Shown one piece after another: positions 1 to 10,285 of a stretch of DNA of 64,000 nucleotides (position 1 is its first letter; the number at the start of each line of letters is the position of its first letter). The stretch covers positions 438,400 through 502,399 of the forward strand of contig NZ_BQXC01000001.1 in NCBI RefSeq assembly GCF_022836435.1, in the 5' to 3' direction. The DNA comes from Nitrosomonas sp. PY1. Lineage in GTDB: Bacteria > Pseudomonadota > Gammaproteobacteria > Burkholderiales > Nitrosomonadaceae. The translations under genes and the position numbers were made by a program. The notes beneath the pieces were generated by a model. It saw only the letters and a list, made by a program, of their open reading frames with translations, did not search any database and was not told the origin of the DNA.

Positions 1-1802
1 CCTACCCGTTTGTTCACAGCCGCTAAACTGACTGCTTCCGGCAATTTCGTAAAAGCGCGCACGGCGGCAAGGCGATTAGGGATATCACTTAGTTGTTGTG
101 GATTCAGACTGAGCACGGCATCGACTTCCTGGGGAGTGTAGCCTTGCTCACGTAAATTACCAGCGAGTCGATCATAAATGAAAACTTGTAAATCGTGTAA
201 ATCCGGCGCGCTTGCACTGAGCTCCAGCGGACCATAAATTTCATTTTTTACCAGATCGATCAATTGATTTAACTGAAGCGGTAAGTCTTTCTCGATTAAA
301 ATTCTTATAACTCCAAGTGCATGACGACGCAGTGCAAATGGATCTTTGTCACCAGTTGGAATTTCACCGATGCCGAACATATTTACCAATGTTTCCAGTT
401 TGTCCGCCAGCGCGACACAAACACCGGCTTGATTTCGTGGCAATGTATCGCCTGCAAAGCGCGGCTTGTAATGGTCCTCGATGGCAAAGGCGATATCGTC
501 GCTCAAACCTTCATGTTGTGCATAATAACGTCCCATGATGCCTTGCAGTTCTGGAAATTCACCTACCATGTCGGTTAGTAGATCCACCTTGGCTAATGTA
601 GCAGCTTCAAAAACCTGATCTCGCAAAGTATCTCCACCCAATTGCGCGCCGATCTCGGTTGCAATGATGCGAACATAGTGCATGCGCCAACCCTGCGTAC
701 CCAACTTGTTGTGATAAACCACTTTGTTGAGTTCTGGTATACGCGATTCCAATGTTCTTTTGCGGTCCTGGTCAAAGAAAAATTGCGCATCGGCCAAGCG
801 TGAATGCACTACACGTTCATTTCCTGCGATGATCAGACTTGGATCGGCCGGTTTGATATTGGCAACCAGCAGGAATTTATTGGCTAGTTTTCCTTGCGCA
901 TCCAGTAGCGGAAAGTATTTCTGGTTTGTTTTCATGGTGAGGATCAAACATTCCTGGGGAACTTGCAAAAATACTGGATCGAATGTGCCAACCAGCACAT
1001 TAGGATGTTCAACCAAGGCCGTCACTTCATCCAATAACGCGGCATCTTCTATGGGAGTAAGATTTTCATGCTGTGCGGCGGCGGTCATTTGACGAACAAT
1101 CTCATCTTGTCGCTCGGCAAAACTGGCAATGACAGCGCCCTCTGCTGCCAATTGCTGCGCATAGCTATCGGCTTCCTTGATAACGATTGGCTGCATTGTG
1201 GCTTCAAATCGGTGTCCTTGCGTTTCCCGTCCGGATTGTAGACCTAAAATGTTGACCGAAATGACATCTGCGCCATGCAGCGCAATCAACGCATGCGCAG
1301 GACGGACAAAATCAACACTTTGCCAGCCATCCTCTAACTGATAAGTCATTACTTTGGGAATCGGCAATTGACCAATGGCCTCCTGAAATGCTTTTTGCAA
1401 ACCGGCGGCCAATGAAGTTCCTTTGATGGTGTTATCCCAAAACAGGGTTTCCGTTTTACCTTCCATGGCACGTTTGAGTCGAGGTACGGCCGACGCATCT
1501 GCTCCCAACCCCGCCAATTTTTTAAGTAGTGGCGCTGTTGCAAGACCTTGTGCATCCAGACCAACTGCGACCGGCATTAATTTTTGCGTAACCGCTCTAT
1601 CAGATGCCTGCGCAGCAACATTGGTAATATGCACCGCCAGACGCCGTGGTGAAGCATATGCGGTAACCTGCGCATCTGTTGCCAAAAGATCTTGCGCTTT
1701 CAAGTTGGTAGCGAATAATTCCGCAAAGCTGTTGCCAAGCTGTTTCAGCGACTTGGGCGGCAGTTCCTCGATCAACAATTCAACGAGTAGGTTTTTGGTC
1801 AT
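1..1802 (-). CDS. glyS: Glycyl-tRNA synthetase beta subunit, 3' end cut by the window
   Basis: Beta chain of the bacterial alpha2-beta2 glycyl-tRNA synthetase, which charges tRNA-Gly with glycine in the cytoplasm; the beta chain supplies tRNA recognition. The ATG on the minus strand at 1802 begins [20 protein letters not shown], the typical GlyS amino end. The frame stays open to base 1, where it reads NRLAAVRAF, a GlyS C-terminal region motif. About 600 residues are visible; the family is usually near 690-720, so roughly 90-120 residues lie outside the window. The start overlaps the glyQ stop in an ATGA, which implies translational coupling with the alpha chain. Identity is firm; only the carboxyl end is unseen. 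Confidence 0.95.
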   Translation of the reverse strand, partial: MTKNLLVELLIEELPPKSLKQLGNSFAELFATNLKAQDLLATDAQVTAYASPRRLAVHITNVAAQASDRAVTQKLMPVAVGLDAQGLATAPLLKKLAGLGADASAVPRLKRAMEGKTETLFWDNTIKGTSLAAGLQKAFQEAIGQLPIPKVMTYQLEDGWQSVDFVRPAHALIALHGADVISVNILGLQSGRETQGHRFEATMQPIVIKEADSYAQQLAAEGAVIASFAERQDEIVRQMTAAAQHENLTPIEDAALLDEVTALVEHPNVLVGTFDPVFLQVPQECLILTMKTNQKYFPLLDAQGKLANKFLLVANIKPADPSLIIAGNERVVHSRLADAQFFFDQDRKRTLESRIPELNKVVYHNKLGTQGWRMHYVRIIATEIGAQLGGDTLRDQVFEAATLAKVDLLTDMVGEFPELQGIMGRYYAQHEGLSDDIAFAIEDHYKPRFAGDTLPRNQAGVCVALADKLETLVNMFGIGEIPTGDKDPFALRRHALGVIRILIEKDLPLQLNQLIDLVKNEIYGPLELSASAPDLHDLQVFIYDRLAGNLREQGYTPQEVDAVLSLNPQQLSDIPNRLAAVRAFTKLPEAVSLAAVNKRV

Positions 1803-2734
1803 GATGCAGGTTCCGCGACATCCGGCATTTGCGCAACCCATTCGCGCGGCGCCATAGGAAAGTTTAAGTTCTTGCGACTATCGTAATAGGCCTTGGCAAC
1901 TTGCCGAGACAAATTACGAATACGACCGATGTAAGCTGCACGCTCCGTGACCGAAATGGCGCCACGTGCATCCAGTAAATTGAACGTATGCGCCGCTTTT
2001 AGCACTTGTTCATAAGCTGGCAAGGCTAATTGCTGCGCAATTAAATGGTCAGCTTGTGTTTCGTGCTTACCAAAGGCTAAAAATAGAAACTCAGTATCGC
2101 TTTGTTCGAAATTGTACGTCGATTGCTCCACTTCGTTTTGATGATACACATCATGATATGTTAGGTCTTGAGTCCAAGTCAGATCAAAGACGCTTTCCAC
2201 ATTTTGTAGATACATCGCCAGACGCTCTAAACCATAGGTAATTTCACCGGTTGCAGGTTTGCAATCAATTCCTCCAACTTGTTGAAAATAGGTGAATTGT
2301 GTAATTTCCATGCCATTTAGCCAAGCTTCCCAACCCAAGCCCCAAGCACCTAAGGTAGGGTTCTCCCAATCATCTTCCACCAAGCGAACATCATTTTGTG
2401 TGAGGTCTAATCCCAGTTCGCGAAGCGAGGCAAAATAGAGGTCTAGAATGTTTCTTGGTGCCGGTTTCAGCACTACTTGGAATTGATAGTAATGCTGTAA
2501 GCGGTTAGGGTTGTCGCCATAGCGGCCGTCTTTGGGGCGACGAGAAGGTTGCACATAGGCGACTTTCCAGGGTTCTGGGCCGAGTGCACGTAAAAAGGTC
2601 GCTGTGTGACTGGTTCCTGCGCCGACTTCCATGTCATAGGGTTGCAGTATCGCACAACCTTGTTTGGCCCAGAAATGCTGCAAAGTGAAAATAATATCTT
2701 GAAATGATTGTATTGTAGGTTGTGTGATTGCCAT
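1799..2734 (-). CDS. glyQ: Glycyl-tRNA synthetase alpha subunit
   Basis: Catalytic alpha chain of the tetrameric glycyl-tRNA synthetase; it forms glycyl-adenylate and charges tRNA-Gly together with GlyS. The protein begins [19 protein letters not shown] and contains the conserved stretches [16 protein letters not shown] and [20 protein letters not shown], both hallmarks of this class II synthetase. From the ATG at 2734 the length is 311 residues, near the family norm. An in-frame TTG seven codons upstream (2755) is possible, but the ATG gives the usual amino end. The stop overlaps the glyS start by four bases. It lies 48 bases downstream of lnt on the same strand and may share its transcript. 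Confidence 0.96.
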   Translation of the reverse strand: MAITQPTIQSFQDIIFTLQHFWAKQGCAILQPYDMEVGAGTSHTATFLRALGPEPWKVAYVQPSRRPKDGRYGDNPNRLQHYYQFQVVLKPAPRNILDLYFASLRELGLDLTQNDVRLVEDDWENPTLGAWGLGWEAWLNGMEITQFTYFQQVGGIDCKPATGEITYGLERLAMYLQNVESVFDLTWTQDLTYHDVYHQNEVEQSTYNFEQSDTEFLFLAFGKHETQADHLIAQQLALPAYEQVLKAAHTFNLLDARGAISVTERAAYIGRIRNLSRQVAKAYYDSRKNLNFPMAPREWVAQMPDVAEPAS

Positions 2735-2782
2735 GCGTCGATTGAATCCGGTCAAAGATAGCCAATAAATATAGTGCGAATT

Positions 2783-4294
2783 CTACAGGTTTTTCTGTGG
2801 ATCTTTTGATTTTGCTCGCAGCAAGACAAGCGCGACAATGCATAGTAATCCAGCCAATAGTAATATTGGATAATTACCGCGACGCACATACGGTGTGGTT
2901 CCGGTGAAGCCTTGCACAGCGCTATGCAGCGCTGCGGTGGTGAAAATCTCTATGCTTTGCAACACTTGTCCACGCTCATCAATGATCGCGGTAACGCCGG
3001 TGTTCGTTGCGCGAAGCATATATCGTCCGGTTTCCAATGCACGCATTTGCGAAATTTGTAAATGTTGTTGTGGTCCGATTGAGCGGCCGAACCATGCGTC
3101 ATTGCTGACGTTGACAAGTAAGGTTGCATCAGGGAGTTGCTTGATGATTTCTTCACCAAATGCGTCTTCATAACAAATATTAATGGCGATTCTTTGCCCT
3201 GCTAGATACATTGGTTTTTGGTCGAGGCTGCCGCGCGAAAAATCAGATAATGGAATTTGTAATATATGGACGATCCATCCAAAAACTGCTTTTAAGGGAA
3301 TATATTCACCGAAAGGTACCAGATGGTATTTGCGATAACTTTGTTCAGGCGCAGAACCAAAGCTGAACATGGTATTGTAGTATTCCCCTTGATTGGTTCC
3401 GTGTTCAGCTAAGCCAATTAATACATCGCCATTGTTGTTGCGCGCATGTTCCGCTAATTGTGCTACATATCTTGCAGGTACGACGTTGCTAAAAAGTGGA
3501 ATGGAGATTTCCGGCGTGACGATTAACTGGCTTGGGCTTTCCAGAATCAGTTTTTTATAAATTTCCATGGTGTTTTCAATATGGTCATCTCGCCACTTTA
3601 AGTCTTGCGAGATATTTCCTTGTAGCAGGCTAACTGTGATTGGTTCTCCTTGAGGGCTGGTCCAGTCAATCATTTGCAAAATATAACTACTCAACCAAAT
3701 CAAAACGAGCAGAGACCCATAGCGCAGTGCTTTTAGCCTATTTTCAATGCAAAGAAAAAGCAGTGCAGAGCTTAATACTAATAAAAAGGAAATTCCATAT
3801 ACGCCAATAATCGGTGCAAAACCTACCAAAGGACTTGAGGGTGCTTGTGAATATCCTACCGCCAACCATGGAAAGCCCGTGAATAATGTGCCACGCAACC
3901 ATTCAAATAGTATCCATAGTGCGGCAGCAACGCATGACCATAATAAAGCGGATGAGATTCGAAGACGAGTTAGGATATACAGACTCAATGCCGGAAATAA
4001 TGACATATAAGCGCATAGTATCATTAATACAACAATTGCAATATGTGTCGGCATTGCACCAAAATCATGCAAACTGACATAAAGCCAAGTGACCCCTGCC
4101 GAGAATAATCCCATGCCGAAGCTGAAGCCTAGTAAGCTTGTTTGCCACGCCGATTGGTTGTTGCGACAGAATTTCAACAGTAGTGCAAGCGTTACAACTG
4201 GAATGGGGAAAAGGTAAAATGGTGCGAAACCTAAAACAGTGACTGCGCCCAATATAGCAGCAATGATTAATTTTATGCGATAAAATTCCGTCAA
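2783..4294 (-). CDS. lnt: Apolipoprotein N-acyltransferase
   Basis: Inner-membrane enzyme that adds the third acyl chain to the amino-terminal cysteine of lipoproteins, the last maturation step before Lol sorting. The first ~200 residues are a series of hydrophobic membrane segments. The rest is a nitrilase-like domain with the expected Glu-Lys-Cys triad: Glu in VTPEISIP, Lys in YRKYHLVPFGEYIPL and Cys in NICYEDAFGEE. Length 503 residues is normal. The start is a TTG at 4294; an in-frame stop lies directly upstream and no better codon follows before the first membrane helix. The window also encodes several predicted Lnt clients (TPR lipoprotein, LolB, MlaA). Confidence 0.95.
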   Translation of the reverse strand: MTEFYRIKLIIAAILGAVTVLGFAPFYLFPIPVVTLALLLKFCRNNQSAWQTSLLGFSFGMGLFSAGVTWLYVSLHDFGAMPTHIAIVVLMILCAYMSLFPALSLYILTRLRISSALLWSCVAAALWILFEWLRGTLFTGFPWLAVGYSQAPSSPLVGFAPIIGVYGISFLLVLSSALLFLCIENRLKALRYGSLLVLIWLSSYILQMIDWTSPQGEPITVSLLQGNISQDLKWRDDHIENTMEIYKKLILESPSQLIVTPEISIPLFSNVVPARYVAQLAEHARNNNGDVLIGLAEHGTNQGEYYNTMFSFGSAPEQSYRKYHLVPFGEYIPLKAVFGWIVHILQIPLSDFSRGSLDQKPMYLAGQRIAINICYEDAFGEEIIKQLPDATLLVNVSNDAWFGRSIGPQQHLQISQMRALETGRYMLRATNTGVTAIIDERGQVLQSIEIFTTAALHSAVQGFTGTTPYVRRGNYPILLLAGLLCIVALVLLRAKSKDPQKNL

Positions 4295-4653
4295 TTAGAC
4301 CTACTTATCTGTGCGCGTTATTAGAATCAAAAAAGGTAATCAGCATAAGCCCATTAAGTTACTATACTCTGCATTTTTCTATTATTTATACTCTTGAGCT
4401 TTTATGATTTTAATGTGTTATTGCCGGTAAAGCTCATATAGTAATTTTATCCGGTTGTATTCTTACTTGTTCTCAATTTTTATTAAATGGGTTTATACAT
4501 AGCCTAATAACAATTTATTTACTTTATTGTCAATATAGAAATAGGATATTCTGATGCTTAAATATATTTGTTTATTGGTAATTGATGAATAGATTCTAAA
4601 GCATATGCGATATGTAGGATATTTTTCTAACTTGTACAGTAACTCGATCTTCC
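4295..4653. other. AT-rich divergent intergenic region between lnt and the TPR lipoprotein
   Basis: About 360 bases that separate the divergent lnt and TPR lipoprotein genes. The stretch is strongly AT-rich and carries no convincing open frame on either strand. It must contain the promoters for both directions, but I could not pick unambiguous -35/-10 pairs among many AT-rich candidates. Confidence 0.5.
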
Positions 4654-6414
4654 ATGAAATTTAAAAATTTACTCTTGTTTTTCTTGTTTGGATTACTTTA
4701 TGCCTGTGCTCATACTTCGGCGACTAAAGAGGGGGAGATAGAAGAAACTAAGGAAGTTGCTGAGCAGGAAGAAATTAACCAAAAAAATTTACCCAATCAA
4801 GAATTGACTGCAAACATTTTGTTTGATTTTTTAGTGGGTGAAACTGCATTGCAGCGCGGTAATTTAGATATTGCGCTAAATCGTTATCTTAAGTTGGCAA
4901 AATCAACCCGAGATTTGCGTCTTGCTAAGCGCGCCAGTGAAATTGCGTTACATACAGGCGATCCAACAGCAGCTGTACAGGCGACTTCTTTATGGGTCGA
5001 ACTTGATCCTGAATCGATTGATGCTCGTCAAACTATGGCGGCCCTGATGGTTAATTTGGGAAATCTAGACGCTGCTCGCCCACACCTTGAAAAACTTTTG
5101 CAGTCGGAAAAAGAAAAAAGTGGTATCGCAAATGCTTTCTTGCAGCTAAATCAGATATTTGCGCGTAATCCAAATAAAATTGCAATTTATCAATTATTGC
5201 AGCAACTTGCGCTTCCTTATAAAGATTTGCCAGAAGCGCATTTTGCGGTTTCTCAGGCCGCATGGCTTGCTAATCAACGTCAAGAAGCTCTAGATGAAAT
5301 GGAAGAAGCGTTGAAGCTACGCCCGAACTGGGAAATTGCTGCGGTTCATAAGGGTAGGATATTGCATCGAGTCGATAGCCCTGAAAATGCTTATCAATTT
5401 TATCTGGGATATTTATCAAAATATCCCAACGCCAATGAAGTCAGGATTGCCTACGCTCGCACATTGATTTCTGATGGTCGTAATGAATTAGCCTATGAAC
5501 AACTGCAACTGCTGATCAGTAAAAATACAGCCGATCCTGAAGTTATGTTGGCGATTGGATTGTTGGCTACCGAAATGGGCGATTTCGATATGACTGAAAA
5601 AAGCCTGAACAAAGCGTTGGAGTTGGGTTATAAAGATCCGGATGCTGTGCATTTTCACATGGCGCAGGTATATGAAGAATTAAAACACAATGATAAAGCC
5701 ATGGAATCCTATCAAATGGTAAAAGGTGGTTCGCGTTATTTGCCTGCGCAAATTCGTTATGCTGATTTATGGGCATCAAAAGGTAATATTAGTGATGCGC
5801 GTAAGTATTTAAGAAATTTACCTGCAACCAATGATCAACAAGCCGCCCATTTAATTTTGGCAGAAGCGCAAATACTAAGAAAATCGAAATCTTATAATGA
5901 AATCTATGAGGTGCTTAGTAATGGTTTGAAGAAATTTCCTGATTATCCCGAATTGTTATATGACCGTGCCTTGATAGCGGATAAACTGGGAAAGTTTAGT
6001 GTGCTTGAGAAAGATTTGCGGAAGCTCATACAAATCAAACCGGATAATGCGCATGCTTATAATGCTTTGGGTTATAGTTTTGCTGAGCGGCGTGTTCATT
6101 TGCCGGAAGCGTTGAAGTTGATTAAGAGGGCCGTGGAACTTGCTCCAGATGATCCTTTTATTATGGATAGCTTAGGATGGGTTTATTATCGTATGGGTAA
6201 TCTGTCGGAAGGACTGAATTACTTAAATCTGGCATTTGCCGCACGCCCAGACCCAGAAATCGCGGCGCACTTGGGGGAAGTGTTGTGGGTACAGGGAGCA
6301 AAAGAAAATGCTAGAGATATATGGCGTTCGGCATTAGAAAAAGAACCGGATAACGAAGTTTTACTCGAAACGATTGAGCGTCTTACCAAAAGTAAGGATC
6401 CTATGAATCCTTAA
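4654..6414 (+). CDS. Outer-membrane TPR-repeat lipoprotein
   Basis: A 586-residue tetratricopeptide-repeat lipoprotein. A lipoprotein signal with lipobox LLYAC ends at about residue 18, followed by a charged Glu-rich linker (about residues 25-45). The rest is helical TPR-like repeats; the clearest are near residues 280-360 and 460-560 (for example NALGYSFAERRVHLPEALKL and DSLGWVYYRMGNLSEGLNYL). TPR lipoproteins of this kind sit next to lolB-ispE in many betaproteobacteria and are thought to act as protein-binding scaffolds at the envelope. Here minCDE lies between it and lolB. Exact partner unknown. Its lipidation would need the adjacent lnt product. Confidence 0.85.
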   Translation: MKFKNLLLFFLFGLLYACAHTSATKEGEIEETKEVAEQEEINQKNLPNQELTANILFDFLVGETALQRGNLDIALNRYLKLAKSTRDLRLAKRASEIALHTGDPTAAVQATSLWVELDPESIDARQTMAALMVNLGNLDAARPHLEKLLQSEKEKSGIANAFLQLNQIFARNPNKIAIYQLLQQLALPYKDLPEAHFAVSQAAWLANQRQEALDEMEEALKLRPNWEIAAVHKGRILHRVDSPENAYQFYLGYLSKYPNANEVRIAYARTLISDGRNELAYEQLQLLISKNTADPEVMLAIGLLATEMGDFDMTEKSLNKALELGYKDPDAVHFHMAQVYEELKHNDKAMESYQMVKGGSRYLPAQIRYADLWASKGNISDARKYLRNLPATNDQQAAHLILAEAQILRKSKSYNEIYEVLSNGLKKFPDYPELLYDRALIADKLGKFSVLEKDLRKLIQIKPDNAHAYNALGYSFAERRVHLPEALKLIKRAVELAPDDPFIMDSLGWVYYRMGNLSEGLNYLNLAFAARPDPEIAAHLGEVLWVQGAKENARDIWRSALEKEPDNEVLLETIERLTKSKDPMNP

Positions 6415-6530
6415 TCGAAACGGCTTTTTCTGCGAATTGCTGCATTTAAAAAGTATTCTGTGTTGCTATACGCCTAGGGTTTTTCAACAGAGGTTTCTAG
6501 TAAAAAGACATTGTCGTACCATTCTAGCGT

Positions 6531-6559
6531 TTGCGTAATAATGATGCGCCCATTATAAA
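6531..6559 (+). promoter_or_regulatory. Candidate sigma-70 promoter for minCDE
   Basis: TTGCGT at 6531-6536 and TATAAA at 6554-6559 with a 17-base spacer, about 70 bases before the minC start in the gap after the TPR gene. It matches the consensus well but is judged by eye only. Confidence 0.45.
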
Positions 6560-6629
6560 ATTGGTATAGCATCCTCATGTTCCGAATATAATCGATCTGA
6601 GTTAGTGAAATAATTCTTTATTTTTTAAC

Positions 6630-7397
6630 ATGCCCAATAACTTGCCAGTTCTTGAATTCAAAAGCAGTACGTTCTTTGCACCCATTCTGATTTTATTCGA
6701 TAATGACATTGTCAGTATCGAGGAAGCTCTCGAAAAGAAAGTTAAATTGGCCCCTGAGTTTTTTAAAGATTCGTCACTTATTATCGATTTAAGCGAGATA
6801 AATAAGCACAATAAAGAAATCGATTTTGTTCAAATTGCGAAATTATTACGTCGCGTAGGCTTTTTTCCAGTTGGAATTCGAGGGGGAAGTGAGCAGCAAA
6901 ATCAACAGGCCAGAGAGCTTTTTATTCCCATCGATACTGTCAGGGAATTGACTAATTTGATTATCACTGATGAAAAGAGTGAATCGGATGCTGCACAAAA
7001 AGACGATTCACAAGTTACGCATACAATCAAGCAAGAAACGATCAATGCTATTCCACCCAGACCCGTATATGTGGCTGCAACCTTGGTCACTCAGCCCGTG
7101 CGTTCAGGCCAACGTATTTATGCATCTGGCGATTTGATAGTCATGTCTCAAGTAAGTGCCGGAGCGGAAATTATGGCTGAAGGAAATATTCATGTTTATA
7201 ATACCTTAAGAGGGCGTGCACTAGCGGGAGTGCATGGCAACACAGCTGCTAGGATTTTTTGTTTCGATATGCAGGCAGAGCTTATTTCTATCGCTGGAGA
7301 CTACAAAACGAGCGAGGACTTAAATAAGCAAACTTACCGGAATCCAGTACAAATTTATTTACAAAATCATGCTTTGATCATTACAGAGATTGTTTAA
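6630..7397 (+). CDS. minC: Septum site-determining protein MinC
   Basis: Inhibitor of FtsZ ring assembly that, recruited by MinD to the membrane near the poles, keeps division at mid-cell. The 255-residue protein has the two-part MinC build: an amino-terminal alpha/beta domain (about 1-105), a polar linker, and a carboxyl beta-helix domain with the conserved stretch QPVRSGQRIYASGDLIV and the later GRALAGVHGN. First gene of minCDE, 26 bases ahead of minD. No strong ribosome-binding site is seen before the ATG. Confidence 0.94.
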   Translation: MPNNLPVLEFKSSTFFAPILILFDNDIVSIEEALEKKVKLAPEFFKDSSLIIDLSEINKHNKEIDFVQIAKLLRRVGFFPVGIRGGSEQQNQQARELFIPIDTVRELTNLIITDEKSESDAAQKDDSQVTHTIKQETINAIPPRPVYVAATLVTQPVRSGQRIYASGDLIVMSQVSAGAEIMAEGNIHVYNTLRGRALAGVHGNTAARIFCFDMQAELISIAGDYKTSEDLNKQTYRNPVQIYLQNHALIITEIV

Positions 7398-7423
7398 GAC
7401 TTTATCTAGCAAAGGAGACTCAA

Positions 7424-8236
7424 TTGGCAAGAATTATCGTTGTGACATCAGGCAAAGGTGGCGTCGGAAAAACGACAACCAGCGCAGCAATCGCTATGGG
7501 GTTAGCAAAAAAAGGTCACAAAACCGCTGTAATCGATTTTGATGTGGGTTTACGTAACCTAGATTTGATTTTAGGATGTGAGCGTCGCGTAGTTTATGAT
7601 TTCATTAATGTAATTAATGGTGAAGCTAGCCTGAATCAAGCGTTGATACGCGATAAGAACTGTAACCTGTTGTATATTCTTCCTGCCTCTCAAACACGTG
7701 ATAAAGAAGCGTTGACGCAAGAAGGGGTAGGTAAGGTGCTGGATGAGCTCTCCAAGGATTTTGAATACATTGTTTGTGACTCACCTGCAGGTATCGAAAA
7801 AGGCGCCAATTTGGCATTGTATTTTGCAGACGATGCCTTTGTTGTGACAAACCCGGAAATTTCCTCTGTCCGAGATTCAGATCGCATGCTAGGTATTTTA
7901 TCTAGTAAATCGCGCCGCGCCGAGCGGGGTGAAGACCCAATCAAAGAATACTTATTATTGACACGTTATGATCCTGATCGTGTTAAAAACGGCGAAATGT
8001 TGAGCTTAGACGATGTACAGGAAATATTGTCGTTGCAATTGTTAGGAATTATTCCTGAATCAAAATCTGTTTTAACGGCCTCTAATGCTGGCGTACCGGT
8101 TATTTTAGATGAAAAAAGTGAAGCGGGCCAAGCTTATGCAGACATTGTCGCACGATACTTAGGAGAAGATCGTCCGCATCGATTTACTGAATCAAAGAAA
8201 GGCTTCTTCAGCAAGTTGTTTGGAGGTAAAAAATGA
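7424..8236 (+). CDS. minD: Septum site-determining ATPase MinD
   Basis: Membrane-cycling ParA-type ATPase that carries MinC to the membrane and oscillates with MinE. The deviant Walker A motif KGGVGKTT sits at residues 11-18 and the carboxyl end (KKGFFSKLFGGKK) is the usual amphipathic membrane-targeting helix. Length 270 is standard. The start is TTG, supported by the AAAGGAG ribosome-binding site seven bases upstream and by the family amino end ARIIVVTSGKGG. It overlaps minE by four bases (ATGA). Confidence 0.97.
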   Translation: MARIIVVTSGKGGVGKTTTSAAIAMGLAKKGHKTAVIDFDVGLRNLDLILGCERRVVYDFINVINGEASLNQALIRDKNCNLLYILPASQTRDKEALTQEGVGKVLDELSKDFEYIVCDSPAGIEKGANLALYFADDAFVVTNPEISSVRDSDRMLGILSSKSRRAERGEDPIKEYLLLTRYDPDRVKNGEMLSLDDVQEILSLQLLGIIPESKSVLTASNAGVPVILDEKSEAGQAYADIVARYLGEDRPHRFTESKKGFFSKLFGGKK

Positions 8237-8520
8237 GCTTACTGGATTACTTTCGGTTATCCAAACCCAAAACAGCGCCACTCGCGAAGGAGCGGTTGCA
8301 AATTCTTGTGGCACATGAGCGCAGTTATCGCAATCAGCCTTCTTATTTGCCCCAATTACAACAAGAATTGCTGGAAGTTATTCGTAAATATGTCAATGTG
8401 GAACAGAATGCTATTTCTGTAAATTTTGAGCAGGACGAAAATCAAGAAACACTGGAAGTCAATATCGTGTTGCCTGAAAGACATTCTCCAGCGGATAAAG
8501 GCGTAACAGCTAATGAATAG
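8233..8520 (+). CDS. minE: Cell division topological specificity factor MinE
   Basis: Small regulator (95 residues) that stimulates MinD ATPase and displaces MinC, driving the pole-to-pole oscillation. The amino end MSLLDYFRLSKPKTA is the membrane-binding helix; the next part (AKERLQILVAHERS) is the anti-MinCD helix/strand; the rest forms the dimerising topological specificity domain. It starts inside the minD stop codon, so it should be translated in step with minD. Typical length is 85-95. Confidence 0.96.
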   Translation: MSLLDYFRLSKPKTAPLAKERLQILVAHERSYRNQPSYLPQLQQELLEVIRKYVNVEQNAISVNFEQDENQETLEVNIVLPERHSPADKGVTANE

Positions 8521-8570
8521 TTTTTCATGGATATGATTGTGCTGTTCATGGTGTACTGAATTTAGCGAAA

Positions 8571-9182
8571 ATGCATTATCGAATCCTAATATATTTTTTT
8601 GTGATGATTCTGGCTGGATGTGCCACTAAGCCTCAGCAATCGACAGTTATTAAGCCAGTAAAAACAGTTGTTATTGAAGCTGCCGCAAAAGAACAAACGG
8701 TTGATACAGATCACTTTAATATTTTAGGAAGGATAGCTGTTCAAGATCGGAATCAAAGTTCGTCCGGTAGTTTTCGTTGGAAACATTGGCCTGTAAATGA
8801 TGAAATTATTTTATTTACCCCTTTGGGTCAAGTGGTCGCTGAGATTTCCAGAAACCCGCAAGGTGTACGTTTGATTACTTCCAAATTGGAAGCTTTTTAT
8901 GCGGAAGATGTGGAAGGTTTGACGCAGGAGGTTTTAGGATGGCGTTTGCCGCTGAGTAACTTGCAATATTGGATTCAAGGAAGGCATTCTCCATTAGCAA
9001 GAGCAGAGAAAGATTTTAACGAGAAAGACCAAGTGGTTGTAATTCGCCAGGATGGTTGGGAAATTCATTACAGTAGCTATACGGCTGCACAAGCAGGCCA
9101 ATCTGAACTTCCTAGACGAATGGAGCTAACCTATGGCTCCCTGCGCATTAAATTGATTGTTGATGAGTGGAAAGCAGAGTAA
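8571..9182 (+). CDS. lolB: Outer-membrane lipoprotein receptor LolB
   Basis: Receptor that takes lipoproteins from the periplasmic carrier LolA and inserts them in the outer membrane. A lipoprotein signal with lipobox LAGC places the acylated Cys at residue 17. The mature part has the LolB core FNILGRIAVQDRNQSSSGSFRW and the WIQGRHSP segment. Length 203 is usual. It lies 51 bases after minE and 35 before ispE; lolB-ispE-tRNA-Gln-prs is a common proteobacterial order, which backs the call. Confidence 0.9.
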   Translation: MHYRILIYFFVMILAGCATKPQQSTVIKPVKTVVIEAAAKEQTVDTDHFNILGRIAVQDRNQSSSGSFRWKHWPVNDEIILFTPLGQVVAEISRNPQGVRLITSKLEAFYAEDVEGLTQEVLGWRLPLSNLQYWIQGRHSPLARAEKDFNEKDQVVVIRQDGWEIHYSSYTAAQAGQSELPRRMELTYGSLRIKLIVDEWKAE

Positions 9183-9217
9183 AAACTCTTGAAGTTTTGT
9201 ATATTTTTGTTTAACGC

Positions 9218-10057
9218 ATGCATACCTTTCCCGCCCCCGCAAAACTGAATCTGTTTCTCCATGTCGTTGGACGCAGAAGCGATGGTTATCATCTTTTGCA
9301 AACAGTTTTTAGATTTCTTGATTTTTCTGATGAAATTACTTTCAAAGTACGCGAGGATGGTGTAATCAAACTGCACAACCCGTTGGTCGGTGTGCCTGAA
9401 GAAAAGGATTTATGCGTCCGCGCAGCAAGGCTTTTGCAAAAAACTGCTGGAAGCAAGCTGGGAGCGGATATTTATTTGGAAAAAAAGATTCCGATGGGAG
9501 GAGGGCTGGGAGGCGGTAGTTCGGATGCTGCAACAACGCTCTTGGCGCTTAATCAACTATGGTCACTGCATCTTAACCAAAAACAATTGCTTGAATTGGG
9601 GCTACAGTTGGGTGCTGATGTTCCAATTTTTATTTTTGGACAGAATGCTTTTGCCGAAGGCGTGGGCGAAGAATTGACCGCGCTGACTTTGTTGCCTGCT
9701 TGGTATTTAGTGCTTATTCCATCGGTGCAGATTTCTACAGCAGAAATTTTTGCAAACAAGGAATTGACACGCAACACGATACCTATCAAAATACCGCCCT
9801 TTTCTATCTATCAAGGACATAATGATCTGGAGTCCGTTGTTTGTCAGAATTACCCTGAAGTAGCGAAATGTTTGCAGTGGCTAAAGCAACTAGAAAATAC
9901 TACAATAGCAGCCATGAGCGGCTCAGGTTCTTGCGTTTTTGCAGAATTCTCAACGCCAACGGCTGCGCAAGCTGCTTTTGAACAAATTCCTGAAGATATG
10001 ACAGGATTTTTAGCAAAAGGATTAGAGTGTCATCCCATGTACAATTCAATGGGGTAA
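9218..10057 (+). CDS. ispE: 4-diphosphocytidyl-2-C-methyl-D-erythritol kinase
   Basis: GHMP-family kinase of the non-mevalonate (MEP) isoprenoid pathway; it phosphorylates CDP-methylerythritol at the 2-hydroxyl. The protein opens with FPAPAKLNLFLHVVGRRSDGYH. It holds the ATP-binding glycine-rich loop PMGGGLGGGSSDAATTL (about residues 91-107) and the late AAMSGSGSCVF motif. 279 residues. The tRNA-Gln gene begins four bases after its stop, so the tRNA is probably co-transcribed and cut out. Confidence 0.96.
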   Translation: MHTFPAPAKLNLFLHVVGRRSDGYHLLQTVFRFLDFSDEITFKVREDGVIKLHNPLVGVPEEKDLCVRAARLLQKTAGSKLGADIYLEKKIPMGGGLGGGSSDAATTLLALNQLWSLHLNQKQLLELGLQLGADVPIFIFGQNAFAEGVGEELTALTLLPAWYLVLIPSVQISTAEIFANKELTRNTIPIKIPPFSIYQGHNDLESVVCQNYPEVAKCLQWLKQLENTTIAAMSGSGSCVFAEFSTPTAAQAAFEQIPEDMTGFLAKGLECHPMYNSMG

Positions 10058-10061
10058 AATT

Positions 10062-10136
10062 TGGGGAGTCGCCAAGCGGTAAGGCACCGGATTTTGATTC
10101 CGGCATTCGTAGGTTCGATCCCTACCTCCCCAGCCA
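10062..10136 (+). tRNA. tRNA-Gln (anticodon TTG)
   Basis: A full cloverleaf: acceptor TGGGGAG pairs with CTCCCCA, anticodon stem CCGGA/TCCGG encloses the loop with TTG at 10094-10096, and a T-arm with GTTCGATCC follows. The CCA end is encoded (10134-10136). It closely matches bacterial tRNA-Gln and sits between ispE and prs, its usual place in gamma- and betaproteobacteria. Confidence 0.97.
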
Positions 10137-10285
10137 ACTTCATTGATCTAACCATAGATATAAATTTACCCTTTTAAAATTAGAATGAGCGAGTGGTTGT
10201 GAAAGGTAATTTCAAACACTCTGAATTTAGACAAAAATGAAATTAACGCCGCGTTAAATGGCTTCCTTCAAAGAAAATTGATGTT

